A DNA stretch of 8,281 nucleotides from Cocleimonas sp. (GCA_023145485.1 JAGLDT010000249.1:1-8281), one strand, 5' to 3'. Shown: positions 1 to 5,999, counted from the first letter of the stretch. The notes: a model not told the origin generated them from the sequence alone. Program-made: numbers and translations.

Positions 1-2
1 CT

Positions 3-20
3 ATTGAAGAACAAGGTTAA
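3..20 (+). CDS. C-terminal tail of an upstream gene, possibly tnpB (partial)
   Basis: The frame starting at base 3 reads I-E-E-Q-G and then stops (TAA at 18-20), two bases before a large hairpin at 23-69. In IS200/IS605-type elements the RNA-guided nuclease gene tnpB ends just before, or overlapping, a terminal hairpin that is also the 3' scaffold of the guide (omega) RNA, and this arrangement fits that. Five residues cannot identify a protein, so the assignment rests on the hairpin and is inference. Another frame (bases 1-93, 30 codons) is also open to the left edge, but it runs straight through the hairpin and is less likely. Confidence 0.3.
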   Translation: MEEQG

Positions 21-22
21 CC

Positions 23-69
23 GTGGCAATTCATCCCCTCAGCTAAAGACAGAGGGATTTTCTTGCCAC
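23..69 (+). mobile_element. Terminal hairpin of an IS200/IS605-type (TnpB) element, right end
   Basis: The outer arms GTGGCAA (23-29) and TTGCCAC (63-69) are perfectly complementary. Inside them CCCTC (36-40) pairs with GAGGG (52-56) around the loop 41-51, which carries a CTAAAG core. The two stems are separated by small unpaired stretches (30-35 and 57-62). A two-tier imperfect hairpin just after a reading-frame stop resembles the right-end hairpins of IS200/IS605 and IS1341-type elements, which form the 3' part of the TnpB omega RNA. The family call comes from pattern memory. I cannot see the left end, so it may be an intact element cut by the window or a remnant. The exact right boundary is not determinable. 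Confidence 0.42.
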
Positions 70-112
70 CATTTTTATAAAATTGCACTATAGAGAAGAC
101 AGAAGATTATAA

Positions 113-138
113 GGTCGGTGTAACTTGTGCAACCGACC
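113..138 (+). other. Stem-loop in the leader of the siroheme decarboxylase gene
   Basis: GGTCGGT (113-119) is perfectly complementary to ACCGACC (132-138), with a 12-nt loop. It lies about 50 bases upstream of the ATG at 190. No T-run follows, so it is not a typical intrinsic terminator. It could be a leader hairpin, an operator dyad, or part of the adjacent mobile-element end. I see no clear sigma-70 promoter or FNR-type box between it and the start codon. Confidence 0.4.
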
Positions 139-189
139 CTCATACTGCTTCTTTATAGTTGTGTTATTTTCAAACCATAAGGAAAATAA

Positions 190-651
190 ATGGGCAATAA
201 AGACATTTTAGATCAAACCGACCGTAATATTATCAACACCCTGCAATACGGTTTTCCCCTTTCAGATCACCCCTATAAAGAAGCCGCTGACTCCTTAAAT
301 ATCACAGAAGATGAATTACTTCACCGCCTAAAATCGCTACTTGATAGCGGACTTCTTACCCGTTTCGGCCCTTTATTTAATGCTGAAAACATGGGAGGCG
401 CATTATCACTCTGTGCCATGATCATTCCCGAAGCAGAGTTTGAAACCGTCACCGAACAAGTGAATGCGTTGCCAGAAGTCGCACACAACTACCAGCGCGA
501 TCATGAAATGAATATGTGGTTTGTTTTAGCCACCGAAAGCTTAAAGGAAAAACATAAAACCCTGAAAGTGATAGAACAACAAACAGGCTATAAAGTTTAC
601 GATATGCCGAAAGAAAAAGAATATTTTGTTGGATTATTTTTGAAGATTTAA
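190..651 (+). CDS. Siroheme decarboxylase subunit (NirD/L/G/H or AhbA/B type, AsnC/Lrp-like fold)
   Basis: A 153-residue protein of the Lrp/AsnC-like family that decarboxylates siroheme to didecarboxysiroheme. This is a cytoplasmic step in haem d1 synthesis for cytochrome cd1 nitrite reductase, and also in the alternative (Ahb) haem pathway. An AsnC-type helix-turn-helix region spans about residues 8-60, with LLTRFGPLFNA at 55-65. A RAM-like ferredoxin domain follows (about 68-150) and holds the diagnostic stretch PEVAHNY-R-H-NMWFVLA at 95-114, with H99, R103 and H105. The C-terminal MPKEKEY motif is also family-like. AAGGA at 179-183 is six bases from the ATG, which supports this start. These enzymes usually work as heterodimers or fusions of two related subunits. 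Only one is present here, and the partner would have to lie left of the window or elsewhere. I cannot decide between NirD, NirG, NirH and NirL, so no symbol is given. Confidence 0.85.
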   Translation: MGNKDILDQTDRNIINTLQYGFPLSDHPYKEAADSLNITEDELLHRLKSLLDSGLLTRFGPLFNAENMGGALSLCAMIIPEAEFETVTEQVNALPEVAHNYQRDHEMNMWFVLATESLKEKHKTLKVIEQQTGYKVYDMPKEKEYFVGLFLKI

Positions 652-741
652 TTTTTCTTTTAGAAAAATAAGAATACTTTAAAAAGATATCAACAATAGC
701 AACTATTCTTTCTCCTTGATGAAACACTCCATTAAAAATAG

Positions 742-1527
742 TTATACTGTAAATAATGCCATTATTTCATCTGTTACCAGTACATCTCTTTTATAAATAT
801 TTAATAGATTCTTTGGAGGTTCTCTATCTGATTCAATCCTTTGCTCATGAATTAGTTTAAAACCAGCAGATTCAAAAAGGATCATTAATTCATCACTTGT
901 AATCCGATTTAATGTCTCATATTGCTCCCAATCGTATTCTTGACGCCTCAAACCACTTGCAAAAACAAGTTCTTTTAACACATCATGTTGATGAATAAGA
1001 TGACACCATGAATCAGAAACATGAGTGTATAGGTGAGCGCCACGAGAGGAGTAATAAAGTGGATTTATTTGTAAATAAAACAAACCTCCTTTTCTGAGAA
1101 GATTCTTTAGTTGCGTTAAAATACCGAGTATTTTATCTCTTCGAATATGCTCGAAAACAGACCAGCTATAGATAAGATCAATCTCGCCTAACTTATCGAT
1201 AACCTTTCCTGATTCCATTTCAGACAGATGTAAGTTATTTGGAAATGTATTGATATCAAGTTCTTGCCGCATACTCTTTGTGATTTTTTCATTGATGCCT
1301 TTTGCGATATCACTCCCATACACCGTTGCATTAGGGCAATTTAAAGCAAAGCTTAAAGCAGCAACGCCATCTCCACAGCCAAAATCATAAATATTTGCAT
1401 GATGTAGATCACATCTATTTTCGATCCAATGAGTGACTCGTTGAAACTCACTAATAAATCTATTTTTAAAGTCTTTATTTTTTATTTTTTCAATAAATTG
1501 ACGCTTCACCTGCATATTATTATGCAT
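742..1527 (-). CDS. Class I SAM-dependent methyltransferase, substrate unknown
   Basis: A 261-residue protein with a Rossmann-type methyltransferase fold. Motif I (DFGCGDG) is at residues 48-54, the acidic end of beta-2 (YGSDIA) at about 70-75, motif IV-like DLIYSWSVFEHI at about 117-128, and the LLRKGGLFYLQINP strand at about 143-156. The C-terminal third (about 157-261) does not match a substrate-defining family I recognise, so small molecule, lipid and glycan substrates all remain possible. The start is ambiguous: AAGGA lies only one base before the first ATG (1527), and the second ATG (M5, base 1515) is 13 bases away. TGCATA and TATGCA, an inverted repeat with a 4-base gap, overlap these starts. 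It follows fabA on the same strand after 110 bases and converges on the siroheme decarboxylase gene. Nothing in the neighbourhood indicates its role. Confidence 0.8.
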   Translation of the reverse strand: MHNNMQVKRQFIEKIKNKDFKNRFISEFQRVTHWIENRCDLHHANIYDFGCGDGVAALSFALNCPNATVYGSDIAKGINEKITKSMRQELDINTFPNNLHLSEMESGKVIDKLGEIDLIYSWSVFEHIRRDKILGILTQLKNLLRKGGLFYLQINPLYYSSRGAHLYTHVSDSWCHLIHQHDVLKELVFASGLRRQEYDWEQYETLNRITSDELMILFESAGFKLIHEQRIESDREPPKNLLNIYKRDVLVTDEIMALFTV

Positions 1528-1637
1528 TTCCTTATTGTTATATTCGATATTAGAGGATTCATTTAAGACGGGATAATCTAACTAGTAGTCTGTATCTCTT
1601 AAATATAGGCTAACGGAATACTCGCTCTGAAAAATAA

Positions 1638-2153
1638 TTAAAAATTCTCAGTTGATGTGAACAATCCGACTTTTAAATCTTTTGCGGTATAAATAACGTT
1701 ACCGTCAACAGCAACCGTTCCATTGCCTACGCCCATGACTAAGCGACGACAAATAACACGAGTCATATCAATACGGTAGGTTACTTTTTTTGCTGTTGGC
1801 AAAATTTGCCCTGTAAATTTAACTTGCCCTGAACCTAATGCGCGCCCACGACCTGGATTGTCTAGCCAGCCTAGAAAGAAACCAATTAATTGCCACATAG
1901 CATCGAGCCCTAAACACCCTGGCATTACAGGGTCGGTTGGGAAATGACATTCAAAAAACCACAGATCAGGATTGATATCCAATTCTGCAATCATATACCC
2001 TTTACCAAACTCACCACCTTCTTCGCTAATTTCAACAATACGATCCATCATTAGCATATTAGGCGAAGGTAAACGCGCATTACCTTCGCCAAAAAGTTCA
2101 CCATTGCCACATTTTATAAGTTCATCGTATTCAAAAGAGCTTTGTCTTGACAT
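1638..2153 (-). CDS. fabA: 3-hydroxydecanoyl-ACP dehydratase/isomerase FabA
   Basis: A 171-residue cytoplasmic homodimeric hot-dog-fold enzyme of type II fatty acid synthesis. It dehydrates 3-hydroxydecanoyl-ACP and isomerises trans-2- to cis-3-decenoyl-ACP, the branch point to unsaturated fatty acids. The central-helix motif FFECHFPTDPVMPGCLGLDAMWQL is at 66-89. The catalytic pair is H70 and D84, the same positions as in Escherichia coli FabA. Length and the GCLGLDAMWQL signature separate it from FabZ, which is shorter and lacks isomerase function in most bacteria. A TCCT on the plus strand at 2160-2163 (AGGA on the coding strand) is six bases from the ATG. fabB, often adjacent, is not in this window. 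The 94-base leader gap holds two inverted repeats (2178-2211 and 2233-2256), and one could be an operator or terminator. No FabR- or FadR-type site is recognisable by eye. Confidence 0.97.
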   Translation of the reverse strand: MSRQSSFEYDELIKCGNGELFGEGNARLPSPNMLMMDRIVEISEEGGEFGKGYMIAELDINPDLWFFECHFPTDPVMPGCLGLDAMWQLIGFFLGWLDNPGRGRALGSGQVKFTGQILPTAKKVTYRIDMTRVICRRLVMGVGNGTVAVDGNVIYTAKDLKVGLFTSTENF

Positions 2154-2177
2154 TATCTATCCTGATTAATTAGTTCA

Positions 2178-2211
2178 TTAGTAATTCCTGCAATCTTAGC
2201 AGAATTACTAA
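2178..2211 (-). promoter_or_regulatory. Long dyad between the CAP lipoprotein gene and fabA
   Basis: TTAGTAATTC (2178-2187) is perfectly complementary to GAATTACTAA (2202-2211). Inside, TGC (2189-2191) pairs with GCA (2199-2201), leaving one bulged base (2188) and a 7-base loop. The stem is 13 base pairs, 25 bases upstream of the fabA start. No T-run follows on either strand, which argues against a standard intrinsic terminator. It could be a repressor operator for fabA or a structured 5' leader. The dyad is directly visible, and its function is inference. Confidence 0.5.
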
Positions 2212-2232
2212 AGGTTTATTTCTTTGCAATCG

Positions 2233-2256
2233 CCTTATTGGATAATTTCAATAAGG
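2233..2256 (-). terminator. Stem-loop overlapping the stop of the CAP lipoprotein gene
   Basis: CCTTATTG (2233-2240) pairs perfectly with CAATAAGG (2249-2256) around an 8-base loop. The stop codon of the CAP lipoprotein gene (2248-2250, minus strand) lies at the loop-stem border. No T-run follows on the minus strand, so this may be a weak or Rho-assisted terminator, or a hairpin that protects the 3' end of the transcript. Confidence 0.3.
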
Positions 2257-2835
2257 TTTCTCACCAATATAATTTCCTGGTGGATTATAATTACACACCC
2301 ATAATTGTGATTGATCACCACAGACTACTTTAGCGCAACCAACTGCTTGTGATTCACGCCAGACAATCTGAGTGTAATGCCCGCACTGCTCACCCGCACG
2401 ACAGCTATTACTCTGATAATCATAGTCTGCGACTTCATTTGCCCATGCCTTTACTACATCACCAATACGAATATGCTGTAATTCAACTCTGCCATCTGAC
2501 CAGCGTTTAGGGCTAGCCCAAAATAGATTTTCACCATAAATTTGTTTAAATCGCCCCGCATCATGAGGCCGGTGTTGCATAAAACAATTTTGCGTTCTGG
2601 CTTGATGTCTAGCCCATTGTTTCGCATAAGTAGCCAATGTATTAGACCAACGCAATGGGTTTAAACCTAACGTTGCCCGCACTGCATTATGACTTGTTAA
2701 TGTGCCTTTAAAGTCTGTCGGTACAGCATCAATAAATTGATTATTTTGTGTTTTCACCTTGTTATTAGTGCTACAGGCGAGCATTAAGAAGGAAAAAAAA
2801 AGAAAGATAAGGTGTTTATACATCTTGGTTCTCAT
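2248..2835 (-). CDS. CAP-domain (SCP/PR-1/Ag5) secreted lipoprotein
   Basis: A 195-residue putative lipoprotein. A hydrophobic stretch (residues 6-20) ends in the lipobox LMLAC with C21 as the lipidation site, so the protein should be anchored in the envelope. A CAP domain follows from about 45 to 195. The family's putative metal-binding tetrad appears intact: H49 (in SHNAVRA), E102 (in YGENLF), E134 (in WANE) and H153 (in GHYTQIVW). The CAP1 signature runs at 152-168 and the CAP2 signature, VCNYNPPGNYIGEKPY, closes the protein. Cysteines at 145, 151, 167, 172 and 181 suggest disulphides and an extracytoplasmic location. The role of bacterial CAP lipoproteins is mostly unknown. M5 (base 2823) may be the true start, since it leaves a compact 17-residue signal peptide and neither ATG has a strong ribosome-binding site. 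It follows proB after 114 bases and is probably transcribed separately. Confidence 0.88.
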   Translation of the reverse strand: MRTKMYKHLIFLFFSFLMLACSTNNKVKTQNNQFIDAVPTDFKGTLTSHNAVRATLGLNPLRWSNTLATYAKQWARHQARTQNCFMQHRPHDAGRFKQIYGENLFWASPKRWSDGRVELQHIRIGDVVKAWANEVADYDYQSNSCRAGEQCGHYTQIVWRESQAVGCAKVVCGDQSQLWVCNYNPPGNYIGEKPY

Positions 2836-2880
2836 TTTTTATTATTATAGTTTTTTGTAAGCATGTTTTTTGAAATCGGT

Positions 2881-2911
2881 TGCTTTAGCGCCATCAGACG
2901 AGGCTAAAGCA
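2881..2911. repeat. 9-bp inverted repeat, hairpin after proB
   Basis: TGCTTTAGC (2881-2889) is complementary to GCTAAAGCA (2903-2911) around a 13-base loop. A second small stem, CTCG (2912-2915) with CGAG (2920-2923), abuts it. Both lie in the gap between the end of proB and the CAP lipoprotein gene. Neither has a T-run on the minus strand, so termination is uncertain. A REP-like dispersed palindrome is an alternative that only a genome-wide repeat search can settle. Confidence 0.4.
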
Positions 2912-2932
2912 CTCGTTTCCGAGGAAATTATA

Positions 2933-2946
2933 AGCTGAATTCAGCT
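2933..2946. repeat. Perfect 14-bp palindrome just after proB
   Basis: AGCTGAATTCAGCT is its own reverse complement and begins four bases beyond the proB stop codon on the minus strand. It could form a cruciform or a loopless dyad, serve as a binding site for a dimeric protein, or form part of a three-element terminator array with the stems at 2881-2923. Confidence 0.4.
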
Positions 2947-2949
2947 ATA

Positions 2950-4074
2950 TTAAAACACCACTAGATTATCCCGATGAATCAGTTCTTTTTCTCCATGATA
3001 CCCCAGTATTTCTTCAAATTTATTACTACTGATACCACAGATTTTATCAATATCTTTTTTAGGGTAATTTACTAATCCACTGGCAATAAGATTTTTATCA
3101 AAATCAAAACAATTAATTACATCACCACGGTTAAACTCACCTTCTGCTTTAGTAACGCCAATTGACAACAAACTCTTACCATTATTTTTAATGGCATCCG
3201 TTGCCCCTTGATCCAGCCAAAGTTTTCCAAGTGGGTTGAGATGTCCTGCAATCCATTGTTTTCTAGCAACTAATTGAGTGTTATCGGGAATGAGTAAGGT
3301 GCCAATATTTTCACCTTGTTGGAGGCGATTAAGCACATTTTTCTCTCTACCAGAAACAATCACCGTCGCACAACCTGAGAGGGCTGCACGCTGTGCCGCA
3401 GTCACTTTAGTTGCCATGCCACCTGTGCCTATATTAGTTCCCGCAGAACCTGCAAAACTAACAAAATCAGGATCAGTAGCAGAGCCTTCAGAAATTAACG
3501 TTGCATCATCATGATGACGCGGGTCTTTAGTATAGAGACCTTTTTGATCCGTTAAAATAATGAGTAAATCGGCTTCAATTAAATTAGAAACCAGTGCAGC
3601 TAAGGTATCATTATCACCGAGTCGAATTTCATCCATTGCGACCGTATCATTTTCATTCACTATCGGTAACGTGTTAAGGGACAATAAGGTGCGTAGCGTA
3701 TTACGTGCATTCAAATAACGACGACGATTACTAATATCATCATGAGTTAGCAGTATTTGTGCAGCTTGTATTTGATACTGTTGAAATTGCCGTTCATAGG
3801 CTTCAATAAGGCCTGTTTGACCAATTGCCGCCGCAGCTTGTAACTTAGCTAATGTCGAAGGTCGTTTTGTCCATCCCATACGAGACATACCTTCGGCAAC
3901 GGAGCCAGATGAAACTAAAACTAACTCTATTCCTTTTTGGCGCAAACGTGCTATTTGCTCTGCCCAATCACTAATTGCATCATAATCTAATCCTTTACCA
4001 TCTTGCGTCAGTAAAGCACTGCCTATTTTAACAATCCAGCGCTGGCTTTTTTGAATGTATTTTTTGCGATTCAT
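2950..4074 (-). CDS. proB: Glutamate 5-kinase ProB with C-terminal PUA domain
   Basis: A 374-residue cytoplasmic enzyme that phosphorylates L-glutamate with ATP to gamma-glutamyl phosphate, the first and usually proline-inhibited step of proline synthesis. The amino-acid-kinase domain spans about residues 10-255. Visible elements are WIVKIGSALL with K16, the VSSGSVAEGM loop (54-63), the glutamate-site stretch IVNENDTVA (138-146), GDNDTLAALV (153-162), the nucleotide-site LTDQKGLYTKDP (174-185) and GTGGMATK (216-223). A PUA domain of the full-length two-domain form covers about 278-358. The length is typical of the family. The stop codon of obgE lies two bases before this ATG, so the genes are surely cotranscribed and probably translationally coupled. 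The obgE-proB order is common in proteobacteria. proA is not in the window. The short lysine/asparagine-rich stretch at 336-352 is unremarkable for an AT-rich genome. Confidence 0.97.
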   Translation of the reverse strand: MNRKKYIQKSQRWIVKIGSALLTQDGKGLDYDAISDWAEQIARLRQKGIELVLVSSGSVAEGMSRMGWTKRPSTLAKLQAAAAIGQTGLIEAYERQFQQYQIQAAQILLTHDDISNRRRYLNARNTLRTLLSLNTLPIVNENDTVAMDEIRLGDNDTLAALVSNLIEADLLIILTDQKGLYTKDPRHHDDATLISEGSATDPDFVSFAGSAGTNIGTGGMATKVTAAQRAALSGCATVIVSGREKNVLNRLQQGENIGTLLIPDNTQLVARKQWIAGHLNPLGKLWLDQGATDAIKNNGKSLLSIGVTKAEGEFNRGDVINCFDFDKNLIASGLVNYPKKDIDKICGISSNKFEEILGYHGEKELIHRDNLVVF

Positions 4075-4076
4075 TT

Positions 4077-5099
4077 CTAAACAGCCGCATAAGCAACATC
4101 ATCCAAATATTGCATGATTTTATTTGCCAGTTCTTGTGTGCCTTTACCCGTTACGGCTGATATTTGAAACACTGGCCCTGTCCAGTCTAGGCGTTGAATA
4201 ATATCATCACAAACTGCTTGTACTTCATTTTCAGGTAATAGATCAGTTTTATTAATAACCAGCCAGCGCTCACGGTCTTTTAGCTCATCACTGTATTTTT
4301 CTAACTCTTTTTCCAAAATACGAATGGATGTCACAGGGTCAGCTTCATCCATTGGTGCAATATCGACTAGATGCAGTAATAGACTAGTGCGGGATAAATG
4401 CTTGAGGAATTGAATGCCTAAACCTGCGCCTTCGGCAGCACCTTCAATTAAACCTGGGATATCAGCAATCACAAAACTTTGATTAACATTGATGCGAACC
4501 ACACCAAGGTTTGGATAGAGTGTTGTAAACGGATAGTCTGCTACTCTCGGTTTGGCGGATGATAAATTAGTAATAAGACTCGATTTACCCGCATTAGGCA
4601 GACCTAGCAAACCAACATCGGCCAAAACCTTCATCTCTAATCGTATTGTACGTAAATCACCTTCAGTTCCTGGCTTTGCTTGACGTGGAGCGCGATTAAC
4701 GGAGCTTTTATAACGCAGATTGCCTAAACCATGAAAGCCGCCTTGGGCAACTTTGGCTTGTGCACCATCTTTCGTTAAATCACCAATAATTTCACGGGTT
4801 GCTTCATCATAAATAATCGTCCCAATAGGCACAGGGATAATAATATCATCGCCTTTTCTGCCCGTCATATTACGACTTGCACCATTTTCACCACGATGCG
4901 CTTCATAAAAACGCCGATGACGAAAATCAGAAAGGGTCGTTAAGCTTTTATCAGCTTGTAAAAACACGCTCCCACCATCGCCACCATCACCCCCATCAGG
5001 GCCACCAAATTCAACGTACTTTTCACGGCGGAAACTGACGCAACCATTGCCACCATCACCTGCTTTTACATTGACAACAGCTTCATCAACAAATTTCAT
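4077..5099 (-). CDS. obgE: Obg-family GTPase ObgE/CgtA
   Basis: A 340-residue essential GTPase that binds the 50S ribosomal subunit late in assembly and links it to the stringent response. The glycine-rich Obg fold (about residues 1-158) carries the repeated GGPDGGDGGDGG (32-43), GHG-like GFHGLGN (121-127) and RAPRQAKPGTEGD (136-148). The G domain follows, with G1 GLPNAGKS (166-173), switch I ADYPFTTLYPNLG (187-199), G3 DIPGLIEGA (213-221), G4 NKTD (283-286) and G5 SAVTG (314-318). The C-terminal acidic extension of some Obg proteins is absent, because the protein ends about 20 residues after G5. AAGGAAG lies inside the last codons of slyD with a 10-base spacing, which supports coupled translation. 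The usual upstream neighbours rplU and rpmA are missing here, and slyD occupies that place. Confidence 0.98.
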   Translation of the reverse strand: MKFVDEAVVNVKAGDGGNGCVSFRREKYVEFGGPDGGDGGDGGSVFLQADKSLTTLSDFRHRRFYEAHRGENGASRNMTGRKGDDIIIPVPIGTIIYDEATREIIGDLTKDGAQAKVAQGGFHGLGNLRYKSSVNRAPRQAKPGTEGDLRTIRLEMKVLADVGLLGLPNAGKSSLITNLSSAKPRVADYPFTTLYPNLGVVRINVNQSFVIADIPGLIEGAAEGAGLGIQFLKHLSRTSLLLHLVDIAPMDEADPVTSIRILEKELEKYSDELKDRERWLVINKTDLLPENEVQAVCDDIIQRLDWTGPVFQISAVTGKGTQELANKIMQYLDDVAYAAV

Positions 5100-5105
5100 A
5101 ATCGT

Positions 5106-5660
5106 TTAACTTCCTTCGCCACCACAAGAACCACCGCCACAACAGCCATTTGATTCATTTTTTTCAGATTTATCAGAACCACAGCCACCTGCCGCATGAA
5201 CATGTCCATGTGCTAGCTCTTCTTCCGTTGCAGCACGAATATCTAACATTTCAACGTCAAAATGTAGGGTTTCGCCTGCAAGCGGGTGATTAGCATCAAT
5301 CTTGATCATATCACCATCAACACCCGCAATAGTAATCACTTCAACACCCGCATCAGTCTGTGCTTGGAACTGTGCACCTGCGACTAGTTGATCATCAGGA
5401 ACACCTGCAAACATGGCACGCTCAACATCTTGAGTTAAGGCATCATTACGTTCGCCATAAGCCTCTGCTGGCTCTACGACAAGCGAGAAAGAGTCCCCTA
5501 TATTTTTACCTTCTAGTGCTTTTTCAAATCCTGGGATCATGCCCCCAACGCCATGTATAAATGCCATTGGATGCTCTTTATCCGCTTGATCAATGATTTG
5601 ACCTTCGGCATTTTTTAGGGTGTAAGCTACAGAAGCAACCTGATTTTTTGTCAGACTCAT
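5106..5660 (-). CDS. slyD: FKBP-type peptidyl-prolyl isomerase SlyD with Cys/His-rich metal-binding tail
   Basis: A 184-residue cytoplasmic prolyl isomerase and chaperone. The FKBP half is split around an insert-in-flap domain. The first FKBP part (about 1-69) shows HPMAFIHGVGGMIPGFEKALEGKNIGD and EAYGER (66-71). The flap domain spans about 72-128, and FKBP resumes with HPLAGETLHFDVEMLDIR (125-142). The tail (150-184) is rich in His, Cys and Gly: H151, H153 and H155, then C160, C173, C174 and C179. It resembles the nickel-, copper- and zinc-binding tail of enteric SlyD, used in hydrogenase maturation and metal handling. No hydrogenase genes are seen here. It is followed after six bases by obgE. 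Only a weak AGAG nine bases before the ATG can act as ribosome-binding site. It is transcribed divergently from the bufferin locus. Confidence 0.95.
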   Translation of the reverse strand: MSLTKNQVASVAYTLKNAEGQIIDQADKEHPMAFIHGVGGMIPGFEKALEGKNIGDSFSLVVEPAEAYGERNDALTQDVERAMFAGVPDDQLVAGAQFQAQTDAGVEVITIAGVDGDMIKIDANHPLAGETLHFDVEMLDIRAATEEELAHGHVHAAGGCGSDKSEKNESNGCCGGGSCGGEGS

Positions 5661-5694
5661 AGGAAAGATCTCTAAATTTAAAAAAACTCCAATT

Positions 5695-5722
5695 TTGACA
5701 TATTTAGGAATTAGAGTTCAAT
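5695..5722 (+). promoter_or_regulatory. Possible weak sigma-70 promoter upstream of the bufferin relic
   Basis: A perfect TTGACA at 5695-5700 is followed after 16 bases by TTCAAT (5717-5722), which matches four of six -10 positions. The same stretch read on the minus strand has TTGAAC (5716-5721) pointing towards slyD, so overlapping divergent promoters are possible. This is weak evidence in AT-rich DNA. Confidence 0.25.
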
Positions 5723-5765
5723 CATTTCTTAATAAGATAATAATATAAGAGAAGCAGGGGATAAT

Positions 5766-5894
5766 TTGTATTGTTATCAAGGGAAATTATTCTATAAAGG
5801 CTTAAATAATTGCAAAGGCAAAGGCTGGATTCCCGAAACAACGGCTAACTGTCTTTCTAAGGGTGAAAAAGTAGGTAAAGTAACCAAACTGTAG
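5766..5894 (+). pseudogene. Truncated bufferin precursor relic, or a leaderless short paralogue
   Basis: From a TTG at 5766 the frame encodes 42 residues and ends with TAG at 5892-5894. Residues 12-29, GLNNCKGKGWIPETTANC, match residues 67-84 of the intact precursor downstream (GLNSCKGKGWIPNSASNC) at 13 of 18 positions. At least seven codons with the same amino acid differ in the third base, so this is an old paralogue shaped by selection and not a recent duplication. The signal peptide and most upstream core cysteines are missing, and the Cys of the preceding CKG unit is Tyr here. Three cysteines remain (positions 3, 16 and 29). The frame is open upstream only to 5736 and has no ATG. AGGGG at 5756-5760, five bases from the TTG, could allow expression of a short peptide, so decay is likely but not proven. 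Confidence 0.65.
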
Positions 5895-5951
5895 CGAATG
5901 GATTAATTTAGTTACTTTTTTGAATCCATATTACTTTTCTTAGCGTACTAG

Positions 5952-5991
5952 AAACTATAGTGATAGAGAAAATTTATAATTGCTATAGTTT
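5952..5991 (+). promoter_or_regulatory. Inverted repeat enclosing a -10 box upstream of bufA2
   Basis: AAACTATAG (5952-5960) is perfectly complementary to CTATAGTTT (5983-5991), about 31 bases centre to centre, or three helical turns. Between the arms lies TATAAT (5975-5980), a perfect -10 hexamer. No good -35 exists 16-18 bases upstream of it, where the sequence is AAACTA-like. This suggests an activator- or repressor-controlled promoter with the dyad as operator. If transcription starts upstream, the same arms would form a leader hairpin just before the ribosome-binding site. Confidence 0.45.
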
Positions 5992-5999
5992 TTTAATCC

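Noticed and set aside
651..669. 8-bp inverted repeat ATTTTTCT / AGAAAAAT after the siroheme decarboxylase gene as a bidirectional terminator
   Set aside because: It is almost purely A/T, would form a weak stem, and such repeats are expected by chance here.
449..727. 92-codon minus-strand frame overlapping the 3' end of the siroheme decarboxylase gene
   Set aside because: It overlaps conserved coding sequence, and its translation looks non-biological.
3278..3514. 78-codon plus-strand frame inside proB
   Set aside because: It is antisense to conserved kinase motifs and is explained by proB codon use.
5880..5898. GTAACC followed by CGAA, resembling the ECF sigma-F promoter motif known from Caulobacter bufferin operons
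   Set aside because: The spacing is only nine bases where about 16 is expected, and GTAACC lies inside the relic's coding frame.
5898..5929. ATGGATT / AATCCAT inverted repeat after the bufferin relic as a terminator
   Set aside because: Only seven base pairs with an 18-base loop and no T-run after the second arm.
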